The notes beneath the pieces were generated by a model. The model was not told where the DNA came from. It ran no database searches and saw nothing but the letters and a program-made list of their open reading frames with translations. This document shows, in pieces, positions 1 to 11,515 of a stretch of 64,000 bases of DNA. Location of the stretch: assembly GCF_964355755.1 (NCBI RefSeq), contig NC_092675.1:3382312-3446311 (forward strand), written 5' to 3'. The number at the start of each line of letters is the position of its first letter. The stretch's first letter is position 1. The translations under genes were made by a program, and so were the position numbers. The stretch comes from Antedon mediterranea. Lineage: Eukaryota; Echinodermata; Crinoidea; Comatulida; Antedonidae.

Positions 1-341
1 GAACTTGATAATTTAACTACTGTATAGAGGTTAGGTTTAATCGACTTTTGCATAGAAATTTCCACAAATTTAGAATTGGATTTCTTACTTGTGTCTACAG
101 TATCTTGTTAAATCAACCTGAATTATACAGATGGTTTTGTTTTCTTGAATCTAAAAATTTAAAATACTGTAGTAAATTCCATTTTATCTACTGTAAACAA
201 CCTCTAGATGGTTAAATTTTTATAATTGTACATAAAAATATTCTGTGAGCAATAGAGTTCATGTAGATTCAACTTAAACCTTAGACAGTTTCAAAGCCTG
301 ATGACCTTTGATCTGACACGCTACTCTTCTCTTCCTGCTAG
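1..341 (+). other. Intron upstream of first visible cassette exon
   Basis: No coding exon is visible here. The last ~70 bases before the acceptor at 341 closely resemble the ~70 bases before the acceptor of the second cassette exon at 791 (both contain a 'caaagcctga' stretch, a 'gacctttg' stretch and end 'cttcctgctag'). The two exons were therefore duplicated together with their upstream intron. The shared 5' exon of the gene must lie to the left of the window. Confidence 0.6.
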
Positions 342-493
342 CTTTCGTGCAGAAAACGTGTAGCTTATTCGAGTCGGACGTTAACCGTGTAATAGCTGGA
401 TACATCCGAGATATCCGTCATGGAGATAAACGCAGAGAATACCGGGCTTTGAAGTTGTCTATGGCCGAGTGTGTCCGGAATACATTTAATTGA
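342..493 (+). CDS. Alternative terminal exon 1 of tandem array
   Basis: Exon with acceptor cttcctgctag, two leading bases (CT) that complete a codon begun upstream, 49 whole codons and a TGA stop. The core reads VNRVIAGYIRDIR, followed by a basic stretch. It is a close paralogue of the next exon, with which it shares AF-x-QKTC at the start. A poly(A) signal AATAAA lies at 627-632, so it can act as a terminal exon. If the shared upstream exon ends in G (as all 22 exons allow), the first residue is Ala. Product and family not recognised. Confidence 0.8.
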
Positions 494-791
494 AAAATGT
501 GTAATTCATTCATTGGGTTGTTGAAATTAGCTGTAGGGTACTTTTTAGTACAGTTTTATGGTCATTGGTATATTATTGTTTTAATCAACTGTATATGGAC
601 AAATAGAGCAGTGATATTTTATTGTGAATAAAAATGAATTTTGAAGAAAAAACAAATGTTGAACAAATATTGGATTATTTTTTTAATTCATGTAGCTTTA
701 AATCCAGCCCTTTAACTTTGACCTTAGACAATTTCAAAGCCTGACGCACTATGACCTTTGGCCTGACACGCTACTCTTTTCTTCCTGCTAG

Positions 792-961
792 CTTTCATGC
801 AGAAAACGTGCCAGGAATCTGAATCTGACAGTAACCGAATGATAGCGGGATACATCAGAGATATCCGCCGAGGCTACCGTGCTCGGGCTTTGAAGTTGTT
901 TACGGCCGAGAGCGTCAGCTCAAATGACTTGCCAGCTCACTATTACTATTCATTCAACTAA
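792..961 (+). CDS. Alternative terminal exon 2 of tandem array
   Basis: Same acceptor (cttcctgctag) and phase as exon 1; 55 whole codons then TAA. The core SNRMIAGYIRDIR is nearly identical to that of exon 1, but the C-terminal tail diverges and ends in a Tyr-rich segment (HYYYSFN). Conservation of frame with divergent nucleotides and tails suggests selection on the core. Function unknown. Confidence 0.8.
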
Positions 962-2457
962 GCAAGGTCAAGGCTAGCTGTAGAAAATAATAGTTTTAAT
1001 ATTACTAGTACAGTGGAGCCTTAATTTGAAAAATTGTACAATATTTGGCTTGTTTGTATGTTTAAATTGAGGTTCCACTAGATAGATTTTAGTGCTGAGT
1101 GTATGTAACCATGGCAACTATTAATACAAAAATACCAAAGAAAAAATTATAGTTCTAAAAGCTTTTAATATTTAACAATAACATACAGTAAATAATGTTT
1201 ATTATAAAAAATATGGAATATATTTCAATTTTGTAACTAAAAAATAGATATTTTTTATCATCACTATGCTGATAATTATTAATATAATAATGCCTCGTTT
1301 TTGGCTTCTTTTATTCATTTTACCACATAGTTTTTAATCCATTTGGTTAAAATTGCCAAATTTTATTTGTGAAATGAGCATGTGTTGTTAAATTGTATTC
1401 AAAATTATCATTATACAGTATTTTTTAATTTGTATTAATTTTAAAAATTAAATTATTATTTCTACTGTACAGATGTCGTAGCATAGCTTTTAAAAACTTA
1501 TCACGATATTCCCATTACTATTTTACCAAACTGTGTGTTCTTGCGGTATGATAGTATGTCTGAGATTGTTTTTTTTTCTGTTTTAGAATTGTACATAAAG
1601 TATAGTATTTTAAATCATAGATTTATAGTTTTTATACTCTGTATTATATGTTCAAAATAGTTTTTCAAACTATAATACTGTATATTTGGGAATGTGTTTT
1701 ATTACAGTAGGTAACTGACTTTCCAAAATGTAGAGGCTATTCTGAATGCTTATCTAGGATCTAAGTATGTCCAAAGCTGAAACCCTCCCTGTTTCTGCCC
1801 AAACAAATTAAAAACCAGTTCTCGTCTAGTTTTTGTCTTGTACTTTTCGGTTGATTGTACTATAGTAGGCCTACAGTGTCGAAATGCAGTATATCATTTT
1901 GTGCTTTGTTATTCTGTGAATGTAAATTCATCAAAATGAATTATATTATAAGACTGTACTTATTGAATGACTAGATTGTAGACTTTAAATACTAACTTAT
2001 TATAAAACACATTATAAATACTGACTAATTATTATAAAACACATGCAAACTAAATATAAGATTCTTGTGTAAAACTATAAATTAAATATTCAGATTTGTT
2101 TTAAAATAAAAATCTTTTAATAATCAAATCATTTCGATATGCTACAATGTACAATAATTACAATTGTATATAGCACAGTGTCTACAGTTTATAACCGCTC
2201 TTCTATTTAAAGAAATGATATTTTATTATAATATAGGTGATACTACTGTAGTTATGCACTTAATTTAGGTCTACATAAACACAAAATAATGCAGATTTTA
2301 TTAAAATTAAAAAACCATATTTTAATTGTAAATTTAATTATTAAACAAAAATGTGTGATGCAAGTGTGGAATCAGTTATGATTATAAACGAAGCTTTAAT
2401 AGCCAATTCCAATATTTTCTACAATATTATTGAGAGATGCCCTCTTTTTCATAACAG
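962..2457 (+). other. Intron between cassette exons 2 and 3, no gene seen
   Basis: About 1.5 kb of AT-rich DNA. I looked for further acceptor-plus-core exons and found none. An acceptor-like site near 1586 is followed by an open stretch with no core motif. Many short TACTGTA/TACAGTA-type words occur. Confidence 0.4.
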
Positions 2458-2621
2458 TGTACGTGTCAACGAAACATGGTCTGCCAGATCGCAGGCGAAA
2501 TTTAACGCAATGCGTCAGTGATTATATAGGACATGTGCGTACTTCACTGCAGAACAAACAGCGGCGCACACAGGTCCTTAGTGAAGCTGCCAATTTGTAC
2601 AATACGGTTTTTGAATCATAG
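2458..2621 (+). CDS. Alternative terminal exon 3 of tandem array
   Basis: Acceptor ttttcataacag, leading TG (a Val codon if the upstream base is G), 53 whole codons, TAG. The core is RRNLTQCVSDYIGHVR. This founds the larger LGPP-type subfamily of exons 3-12, although here the turn reads GLPDRRR. The tail is longer and polar (QNKQRRTQVLSEAANLYN). An AATAAA at 2809-2814 follows, with a T-rich context. Confidence 0.8.
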
Positions 2622-3175
2622 TCAGCGAACTTGTTACAGGTGCTGTATAGACTCCTTCCTATATTCAACTATTTTTAGTAGTATCTTTTGTGCCAGTTTG
2701 TGCCAATTTTATTTTTTTTTTGGATTCTGGTCCATACTCTTTTGTGAATGTTTTATTTTTATTTGTTTTAAACCGAGAGAAAACGAGAGGGAGAAACTCC
2801 CCACTGAAAATAAATCAATTTGATGGTAAATAAGTTTGTAATCGCCTTATTTTTCACATTTTTAACGATTTAAAGAGTTTTAAAAGTTATCTCAGTACCA
2901 TATAGTATTTATATTTAGATTAATGTAGTTTGTGACCTTAACTTAGATCTAAAAAAAAGGTAGGCAAAGGGTCTTTAAATAAATTAATTTTGAATATCTA
3001 CACTAAGTAATGCATACTCTTGAGCTGTAAGACTGAGTGACATTGTGCTCCCTCTGGGGTCTTAATGCTATCTATACAATTGACTAAAATTAATGGAAAA
3101 TTCCGTAAAAAATCATATTGACACAAAATATAAAGACAAGCATCAAGTAATCGTGGCTATTATGGTGTTTTACAG

Positions 3176-3303
3176 CCTTCGTCATATCGGTGCATGGTCC
3201 GCCCAAACGAAGAAACTTAAATCAATGTGTAAGCGTCTACATAACAGATGTACGGATAGCACTCCGAAGAATTATGCAGAAACGTGGGATGGATGGCGTG
3301 TGA
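3176..3303 (+). CDS. Alternative terminal exon 4 of tandem array
   Basis: Acceptor ggtgttttacag, same phase, 41 codons, TGA. Encodes FV-x-S-V-H-GPP then RRNLNQCVSVYITDVR and a basic tail ending GMDGV. It opens the tightly related block of exons 4-11, which also share about 34 bp of intron directly upstream of the acceptor. Confidence 0.8.
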
Positions 3304-3761
3304 GATTTAGAAACTAATGGAAATGCAAAATCTCTACCTAGTCTACAGAAACTGGAAATAGACATCAAATTGACTTTGTTTCATCTTTAAAAAAATGTTC
3401 ACAAAAAGCTTTGACAATCAAATGTTTAGCATGAAATTCCACATCATTGATTCCTTGCTACCTTAGTTATACAATTTATTTTTTATTTAATTTATTTGAG
3501 ACAATATTCTTTATATTACACAGTACTTTTTTGTTCATCCACATCCCTTAGAACTGTTGAAATACAGTTAGTATTTAGTTAGGATGATTTGAAGAATATG
3601 GCTGTTGCGTATTATTACTAAGGTGAAAATAATTTTATTTGTGGAAATCTATGCTTTCTTCTTCCATCTTTTCAACATAATTAACTAATTATAATAAATT
3701 TCAAGAAATATTTTGAAACTTCCAATCATCAAGTAATCGTGGCTATTATGGTGTTTTACAG

Positions 3762-3895
3762 CCTTCGTCATATCGATGCATGGTCCGCTCATCGGAGGAA
3801 AGTTGAATAAATGCGTAAGCGTCTACATAACAGATGTACGAATAGCACTTCGAAAAATTATGAGGAAACATGGGATGGAGAATATGTACTTGTGA
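3762..3895 (+). CDS. Alternative terminal exon 5 of tandem array
   Basis: Acceptor ggtgttttacag, same phase, 43 codons, TGA. Core GGKLNKCVSVYITDVR. The usual GPPxGRR turn is altered to GPLIGG. Flanking intron DNA on both sides is homologous to that around exon 4, so the repeat unit (about 590-610 bp) includes intron. Confidence 0.78.
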
Positions 3896-4372
3896 GACTT
3901 CGCAGCAACTGGAAATGTAAACGAAACTTTCTCTACCTAGTCCAGGAAAACTAAAAACAGACATCAAATCGACTTTGTCAAATACTAACAAAATATTCAC
4001 GGAAACGCTTTGATAATTAATAGTCTAAAATGTTTAACAGAAAATTCATCTTATTGATTTCTTACTACCGTAGTTATAAATGTATACTAAAATTGATTTA
4101 TATTTGAGACGACATTTTTAATATTACAATACATACAGTACTTTTTTGTTCCTTTACATCCCATTAGACCTGTAGAAATGGTACAGTAGTATTTGGTTAG
4201 GATTCTTTGAAGAATATGTGACTTATAAATAGTGTGAAAATAATCTTATTGTGGAAATCTATGTTTCTAAATTTTCAACGTGATTAACTTTATTTATAAC
4301 AAAATTCAAGAAATATTTGTCAAAATCACAATCATAAAATCAAGTAATCGTGGCTATTGTGGTGTTTTACAG

Positions 4373-4509
4373 TGTGCGTCATATCGGTGCATGGTCAACC
4401 CGACGGCAGAAGAAACTTAAATCAGTGTGTTAGCGACTACATAACAGACGTACGGACAGCTCTTCGAAAAATCATGCAGAAACATGGAATTGAGGGCGTG
4501 TACTATTAA
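4373..4509 (+). CDS. Alternative terminal exon 6 of tandem array
   Basis: Acceptor ggtgttttacag, leading TG, 44 codons, TAA. Core RRNLNQCVSDYITDVR, tail basic and ending GIEGVYY. AATAAA at 4761-4766 could terminate this transcript form. Confidence 0.8.
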
Positions 4510-5200
4510 ATATGAAGCTGAAGGAAAATATAGAAGAAAATTTTCTCAACCTAGTGTAATAATAACCTTGAATGACTTTCGCCATTAGGCTAACAAAGGA
4601 AACTGAAAATGTCAACCAAAACTGCTCTGAACATTATTCGCTGAATCTTCTACAAATACTGGGACATACGATAACATTGAGAATCTATAACCAAGGTGTT
4701 GCGGACACTTGCATGTTATGGCGCATTGTTGCTGTTACAATCTCTTGACCGATGGTGTCAAATAAATAAATGAAATGAAAACACTGTTTTGCTGATGATA
4801 CTATAATGCTCAGGAGAAGATTTGATCGTTTTATTCATATAAATATTGTACTTTTTAATTAAAATCAAATATTTGACTACAGTACTACACTGTACTTTTA
4901 AGTATATTTTGGACCATAATATTTGTGTTGCGTTCTATTTTTATATTAATTGTTTTTAATTGATATTTTTAACATACTTTTCTCATTGGAAGCTTATTCA
5001 ACAACAATTTTGTAGTAATTAGTGTAAAACTGACTGATTAAATTTACAGAATAAGTGAACATTTAGAGAGGTGAAATATTTTATTTTAGTGTTTTCCCAT
5101 TCCAATTAACTTTTGTTATAAATTAATAAAAATCTTACAGTAACAAATTCATTTTTATTGGCACACAATCATAAAATCAAGTTATTGTGGTGTTTTACAG

Positions 5201-5334
5201 CCTTCGTCACGTCGTTGCTTGGTCCACCTGACGGTAGAAGACAGTTGAATCAATGCGTTAAAGACTACATAATTGATGTACGAACAGCTCAGCGAAAAAT
5301 TATGCAGAAACGTGGAATTGAATGCATGTACTAA
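5201..5334 (+). CDS. Alternative terminal exon 7 of tandem array
   Basis: Acceptor ggtgttttacag, same phase, 43 codons, TAA. Starts FVTSLLGPPDGRRQ; core LNQCVKDYIIDVR. The upstream conserved intron word is shortened (the 'aatcgtggctatt' part is partly deleted). Confidence 0.8.
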
Positions 5335-5859
5335 ATGTATGAGACTTGTTAGATAATAGAAACTGAAACCAATTCTTGGCCTAATCGAAGACTAAACCAA
5401 ATCGGTTCTTTCACAGAATTTCTTTTATAATAAGATTTTACAGGAAAACACTACAATATACTAATAATACTTATTAGACTAATTATACTTATTAGACTAA
5501 TTATGTCACAGAGACAAGATTCAGACTGACAACGTTTTAGACAAACACTACAGGCTTCGTTTATTTGTAATCCCATAAAAAAAAATAGTTTTTCTGTAAC
5601 ATTCAGAAAAAAATTCATAATGGTAGAGTGTGTTGTATCAATTCGTTCCCACATATATATATCGCTTTTTGACCATATTTGTGTTATATTCAATTTTTAC
5701 TTTTGGATTCGATTACTTTATTACACATATTAGATTGAAAGTATTGGAACTAAAATCAGATAGTGGTTAGGATGAATTACATTTAAGAGATTATATGTTT
5801 TCAACATAATTTTTATTGTCATAAAATCAAGTAATCGTGGCTATTGTGGTGTTTTACAG

Positions 5860-5981
5860 CCTTCGTCACAGTAATGCTTGGTCCACCGGAAGGCAGAAGA
5901 CAATTGAATCAATGCGTTAGCCTCTACATAACAGATATTCGAAGAGTTATGAAGAAACATGGGATGGAGGGAATGTACTAA
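5860..5981 (+). CDS. Alternative terminal exon 8 of tandem array
   Basis: Acceptor ggtgttttacag, same phase, 39 codons, TAA. Core RRQLNQCVSLYITDIR. Relative to exons 7 and 9 it has lost 12 bases (four codons) just after the core, an in-frame deletion that keeps the downstream KKHGMEGMY ending. Frame preservation argues for function. Confidence 0.8.
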
Positions 5982-6504
5982 ATGTGAGGCTACTACTAGC
6001 TAAAAGGAAAATGTAAAGAAAATCAAAGAATGTCAACCAAGTCTGCTCCATCAAGTCCTAAATATTGTAGCCAATAATAAACAAGTCATAGTACTGTAGG
6101 AACTTTTTAAAAGTGTACGTAATATTGTGAGAAAATAGTACCACAGGGACTATAGTGAAATCAGTACATGTACGCATCATTGATGGTATTTGCAAGTCTA
6201 GTTCACAATTCTCTGGGAAAGATTCATACTGCATCAATTTAAATTCTAAAACAACAATACTTATTTTTCATTTATATTTCTGTATTAAATGGACCATATT
6301 ATTTCAATTTTCCCTTTAAACGTATATTTTTCATTAGATTCTAACACACCCTAGAAAACTGTTGTTTTTTTTAAAAATAGTATGTATAATTATTTGAGAG
6401 AAATTATTTCATTTTTTTTTTTAAGTTATGTTCAAGTTTTCAAGATTATAATTAATTTTAGATAATGAAAATCAAGTAATTATGGCTATTGTGGTGTTTT
6501 ACAG

Positions 6505-6638
6505 TCTTTGTCACATCGTTCCTTGGTCCACCTGACGGCAGAAGAAAGTTATCTCATTGCGTTAGCGACTACATAACGGATGTACGAAGAGCTTTACGAA
6601 ACATTATGAAGGGTCGTGGAATTCAGGGCGTGTACTAA
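6505..6638 (+). CDS. Alternative terminal exon 9 of tandem array
   Basis: Acceptor ggtgttttacag, leading TC, 43 codons, TAA. FVTSFLGPPDGRRKL, core SHCVSDYITDVR, tail RALRNIMKGRGIQGVY. AATAAA at 7056-7061. Confidence 0.8.
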
Positions 6639-7198
6639 ATATGAAAGAAAATGTTCAAATATTGTGAGAAGAAAGCTGCCTGAAGAGAATGTTTGAAAGG
6701 ATGACTAATTTTATTCTGATGGTGCTAATTGATGTTTGGTGGAAGTATTTCTCAAAACCTGCTCTTATAAATATTTCAGGAACAAAAATGACATTATTAT
6801 CAGGGTCTACAGTAGTCAGTAAAACTAGTTCATGCCACAGAGACCAAGAGTTACAGTACATAGGGTTGTGAATATAGTACTTAGAAAATTGCTTTATTTT
6901 GTCTGAATTCTGTAGTGTTATAAAGTAATGTTGTGCCACTTGTTGGATACGGTACATGTTAGTCCATTTGTGTGATTTTTATTATTTTATTTGATTGATT
7001 TTAAACACATTTCATACAGTACAATTCAAAAAATTGTTTCCAATTATGTTGGAACAATAAATGTTAGGCCTTTAAATTCAGATTGAGAGGTAGAAATATT
7101 AATAGATTTTTTAAATTACAATATCTAAGCCAACAAAATTGTAATATTAGTTGCCAGCTTGTTAAAGTAGTAATCGTAGCTATTGTGGTGTTTTGCAG

Positions 7199-7344
7199 CC
7201 TTTGTCACAGTGTTGCTTGGTCCGCCCGATGGCAGAAGAAAGTTGAATGTGTGCGTTAATGACTACTTGACGGATATACGAACAGCGCTCCGAAAAATTA
7301 TGAAGAAACGTGCTATAGGGATTGAGGGCGTGTACCAAATGTGA
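7199..7344 (+). CDS. Alternative terminal exon 10 of tandem array
   Basis: Acceptor ggtgttttgcag, same phase, 47 codons, TGA. FVTVLLGPPDGRRKL, core NVCVNDYLTDIR, tail TALRKIMKKRAIGIEGVYQM (a two-codon insertion before GIEGVY, and the former TAA has become CAA). Confidence 0.8.
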
Positions 7345-7699
7345 AGTTTACTAACTGAAAACATAAACAAAATTTTGCCAACCAAGTTAAAAATAAAGCA
7401 TTATAAAGGAACTATTATTGCGAGAGTATTGTTTACGCAAAGTGCTTCATCTTTTTGAGAAAGAAGAATTTCTATACAGTGTGGTTTTGCCAGAAAGGCC
7501 AGTAACAAAAAGCAAAGAACACTGCGAAATTTTATGTTCTTTATTAAGAAAACTGTTTGGTCCATTTATGTAACTATTTATTTTGCTTTTTTTTTGTCAC
7601 TTACCGTACAGTTTTGTAGAAACAATTTTAACTAACTTTTAAAATAATAAAATCGAACTAATATTTCAAAGTAATCGTGGCTATTGTGGTGTTTTGCAG

Positions 7700-7848
7700 C
7701 GTTCGTCACACTGTTGCTTGGTCAGCCCGACAGGAAAAGAAAATTGAATGCGTGCATCAACGACTGTATAACAAATACACGTACATCGCAACGTCACATT
7801 ATGAAGAAACAAGGACTTCTGCAACAAAATGTGGATTTTACTACGTGA
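7700..7848 (+). CDS. Alternative terminal exon 11 of tandem array
   Basis: Acceptor ggtgttttgcag, same phase, 48 codons, TGA. It is the most diverged member of the exon 4-11 block: core KRKLNACINDCITNTR replaces the Tyr by Cys and the final Val-Arg by Thr-Arg. It is still open to a normal stop. Confidence 0.7.
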
Positions 7849-8467
7849 AAATAAAACTGAATCTGAGAATACTTTTTACTATAAACCTGTCTGCAAATGT
7901 AAGGGAACAATTTGGCTTCAGTGGTAGAGATTGTGCTTGAAAGAACAAAGCAATGCTTTTTAAAAAAACTGCGATACAATAATTGTCTAAATATGTTAAC
8001 ATGTGTTTCATTGTCATGACGAACAAACTAAGTTGAGGCAAACAGTACAGGATTACTTGCTTAGCAGTATCGCTTTTAACTTGTTTATTTATTCTGTTCA
8101 AAGATTGTAGTTAACTGTATGTGTTACATGTACATTCGCTTTGAGTTCTTGTTGCTTAACCCATTAGCCAGTTGAATTCAAGTTCCAATTCTCTTCTTTC
8201 TCGTGTTTAACGCAAATCATGTATGTATAGTCTACTAGCAGTAATAGTACTTTTTTGGTTGCAAACAAAAATGATTCCCTTTTCGCTTTATGTTACGTTA
8301 TGTTTTCTAATACTGTACAGTAATGTCAGGCCTTGTATGTATATCACATAGATTTTAATTGTTAAAATGTGTGTTCGTTATGTCCAACCAGCAGCTGACG
8401 AGATACCTTTCTTAAATTTAAAAGACTTTAGTAATATATGCTGTTTTGTATCTTTCACCACTGACAG

Positions 8468-8613
8468 AGTTTGTAGATAATAGTCTTGGTCCAACAAGTA
8501 CAAGGAGAAATTTAACTCAGTGCATCAGTGACTACATAAGGTCTGTTAGAGTTGGCCTACTGAATAAAACGAGACGAGGACACAACAACCTCAACGTATG
8601 GTACTCCTCTTAG
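8468..8613 (+). CDS. Alternative terminal exon 12 of tandem array
   Basis: Acceptor tttcaccactgacag, leading AG (Glu if the upstream base is G), 47 codons, TAG. NSLGPTSTRR then NLTQCISDYIRSVR; tail basic. It most resembles exon 3 rather than its immediate neighbours, so exons 3 and 12 bracket the young exon 4-11 expansion. Confidence 0.75.
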
Positions 8614-9041
8614 GTAGGATAGACATTTTACCATTGCGGTCTGCGGTTAGATTCATAGGTAAGGAAAAGGGGGAAATGAGCAATATCAGGCTTGGTTTAG
8701 GACTAGGTTGTGTTTAAAGGCATAGTGTAGTATTATTTTTGAAAGCCTCTCGGACGGATCAACGAGGATGTAGTCGGAGTGGTGTTTTCCTTCAGCATTG
8801 TATCGGACATGTTAGGGTTGTGAATTTTTTTAAGATCAGGGACAATTTGATTTGTGGGTTCATTAATAGGAATCACTACTTTGATAAGGGTTCTCTTTAA
8901 AAATGTAATGATTACATCCATGTGACACAAATCAAATATACTATTTAAAATTTAATATTGAGTGATTTTATCCCATTTCAGAAATTATAATTATTTATCA
9001 GATATGATCTATGATATTTAGTGTCTATTATGTCTGAAACA

Positions 9042-9276
9042 AACTTTACTCGACCAATGGTATGATTTATCAGATTCTTGATGTTTGATTCACCAATAAT
9101 TTGCATATATGTAAATTAGTCCAGGTGTGATTTTTTTATATGCTTTAAATATTAAACTTAATATTTTTAGCCAGACTTTACTTGATCAATGAAATTCGGC
9201 ATGATTTTGATTACGGTAATTGTTAAAGATTAATTTACCAATAATTTGCATATAATATGTAAATTAGTCCAGGTGT
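9042..9276 (+). repeat. Two-copy tandem duplication in intron
   Basis: A segment running from 'actttactcgaccaatgg' to 'gtaaattagtccaggtgt' (about 9042-9127) is repeated in diverged form at about 9174-9276. Both copies end 'ttagtccaggtgt'. No coding content seen. Confidence 0.5.
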
Positions 9277-9323
9277 TCTTTTTTTTGGTTCTAATACGGC
9301 TTTCCTTTTGCTTCTTTATGCAG

Positions 9324-9463
9324 TGTTCGTCCGGTCCCTTTTTGAGGTTACCACCAAACAATTGAACATTGTCATCAAAAATTTCATATTCAGTGAAAAG
9401 CGACGACGCAAAGGAAGGCTTGGAATGCTCTATGGAACAATGAGTGGGAATTGGTTAGATTAA
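9324..9463 (+). CDS. Alternative terminal exon 13 of tandem array (diverged)
   Basis: Acceptor cttctttatgcag, leading TG, 45 codons, TAA. FVRSLFEVTT then KQLNIVIKNFIFSEKRRRK. The layout (hydrophobic start, short linker, K/R-x-L, amphipathic helix, basic end) matches the array, although the Y-I-x-D-V-R core is changed to F-I-F-S-E. It groups with exons 14 and 15. Confidence 0.68.
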
Positions 9464-10007
9464 TATAGCAGGGTCTAATTTGCATAATATTACATTTAAA
9501 GTATATAAACAGTTTGAGATTAAAGGCAGAATATGTTTTGTACCATAGGAGGTTATATTTTGAATTAATGTTACAAAATAGGTTGTCTTAAAATGAAACT
9601 ATTCTACTGCTGCTAGGTACTGTTTTAATTTGTGTTTTATTAACTGAGTGAGAGAGCGTTTTTAATATTCGAAAAGTTTTAGAAGAGAGTTCCAATGTTC
9701 ATAAGTCTTTTTACCATTTTTTTTATCGGTTTCAATTCGTGTTGAATTCAGTCTTTCATTCAGTGATTAATTATTTCTATTTCTTGTTGAAGTTAAATTT
9801 TGTATTGATTTATTGTATTACCATAATTCTAATAAATAATAATGTATATTGGTGATTATATTTTTGCTTAATCAAATTATAAAAAACCTTTATTCATTAT
9901 CAAATGATGTATTATGTCAGTACATAACTGATACTGACTGATACGCATGTCAGTAAAAATAGATTTTTAAAAAAACCATAACCATTTCGCCAAGCAGATT
10001 ATTCTCG

Positions 10008-10192
10008 GTGGCGTAACGGCTATGATCGCTCACAGACTAAACCCAGAGGGCCTGGAGATTATGAGGCCCCTGAGCAGTGCAAGGCATTAAAATATGTCGA
10101 AACGGGCTAAAAACGCCAGAGGCCTCCAGCGTTGGAGGGCCACTTAGGGTTCCTAAACCAGGGGCCTCGGGCCTCTGCGTTGCGCCACTGAT
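10008..10192. mobile_element. Short MITE with GGCGTAACG-type ends
   Basis: The left end (ggtggcgtaacgg) and the inverted right end (gcgttgcgccactg) are imperfect inverted repeats around ~160 bp of GC-richer DNA. The CAGTGGCGYAACG terminus resembles hAT-type non-autonomous elements. No ORF. Confidence 0.4.
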
Positions 10193-10245
10193 TGTGCTGT
10201 ACGTAGCCAGATTTTAATGTTAGTTTCCTTCTCCTCTTTATATAG

Positions 10246-10364
10246 TGTATACCCAGCTAGTCTTTGCAGTGGCTACAACTAAGTTGAATACTATCATCAA
10301 AGAACGAATATTCAACGTAAGACGGCAGTTAGAAGCGTCACATGGCTCGTATCAAATGTATTGA
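10246..10364 (+). CDS. Alternative terminal exon 14 of tandem array (diverged)
   Basis: Acceptor ctcctctttatatag, leading TG, 38 codons, TGA. YTQLVFAVAT then TKLNTIIKERIFNVRRQLE. It clearly resembles exons 13 and 15 (KLN..I.K..IF..RR). AATAAA at 11441-11446 lies before the next exon. Confidence 0.68.
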
Positions 10365-10666
10365 ATTCGGACCCAAATTAAGCCAAATTATTAATATAAA
10401 ATGACCAACAGTATAATACAGTACAACTATTTAATATTTTTTTATATTTTATTTTATGTAGTTCATCATCGCCATGTCGCATACAAATAAATTTATGGTT
10501 GTATGGGAATCAATTTTCCTTAAATATTATAACATCAGAGAAAGAATAGTTTTTCAGTTTGATTTTATTAGTTTTGTTTATTTTTTTGTCTGTTAATGTA
10601 TCAAAACACCTTAAATGGCACTGTAGTATGGTTTTTTTCCAGACTTTTTAGCATCAGATAATAATA

Positions 10667-10891
10667 GGGAGGTTTCGCTCACTCCCTTTGATGTTACGCT
10701 AGGCCTAGGCAGCCAAGCACCAAGCAACACGTACTTGCGCTTCGCTCAAATTTACCGCAGTCATATTTTGGATGGCGCCCTCAATATTTCGTTGCCATGC
10801 GAGACAGATTTTTACTGGCTTGCGAAAAACGAATACGTGTGCGTGACGTATCCGTTTTCGTTATCGTATTCGTAAGATTGCGAAACCTCCC
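10667..10891. mobile_element. MITE with GGGAGGTTTCGC inverted ends
   Basis: Starts GGGAGGTTTCGC and ends with the exact inverse GCGAAACCTCCC. The flanks are ataataata and taataat, consistent with insertion at a TA-rich target. About 225 bp, with no ORF. Confidence 0.6.
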
Positions 10892-11515
10892 TAATAATAC
10901 AGTAATAACATGTCGTCGATTAATGTTGTTTTAATTCTGGTTAACACTCCAATGAGTTGTCCTAGTTATAGCATGTATTTTAATTTATACCACCATGTAT
11001 TAACCTCGATAATAAATTAGGATATTGACTACAAAGATAGATAACTTATCGTAGTATTAACTATTTCAACATTGTAGTATACTTGTTTTTTTTCTGTTGT
11101 TGGTTTGCGATCATAATTGTGTGTTCAGATTTTCTGCCTTTGTGATTGTGTCATTTTATAAAATGTAAATGAGGCCTATGTGATTATATATTTTTAACTA
11201 ATAATAGACTGCAACTTGTTTTAACTGATATTAAGGAGTTCCAATATGTCACATTTTAAAACAATCAATTTAATGACTGCTGGCAAAACTTGATCGTTTT
11301 AAATTGCCATTAGATATTACAATACATGTACAGAAGGATTTATTCAATTTGGAATTTCCAAGAGAGCATTTGTATATAATAAATTAAATTTGTCCAATTG
11401 TTGTTAAACTATTTTACATAAAAATGTTCAAACTTTTGTGAATAAAGTTTAAAATCGAATTAAAATAAGTTGTAGTTTATGAGATCATTTATTTCAAGTC
11501 CTCTGTGTTCTACAG

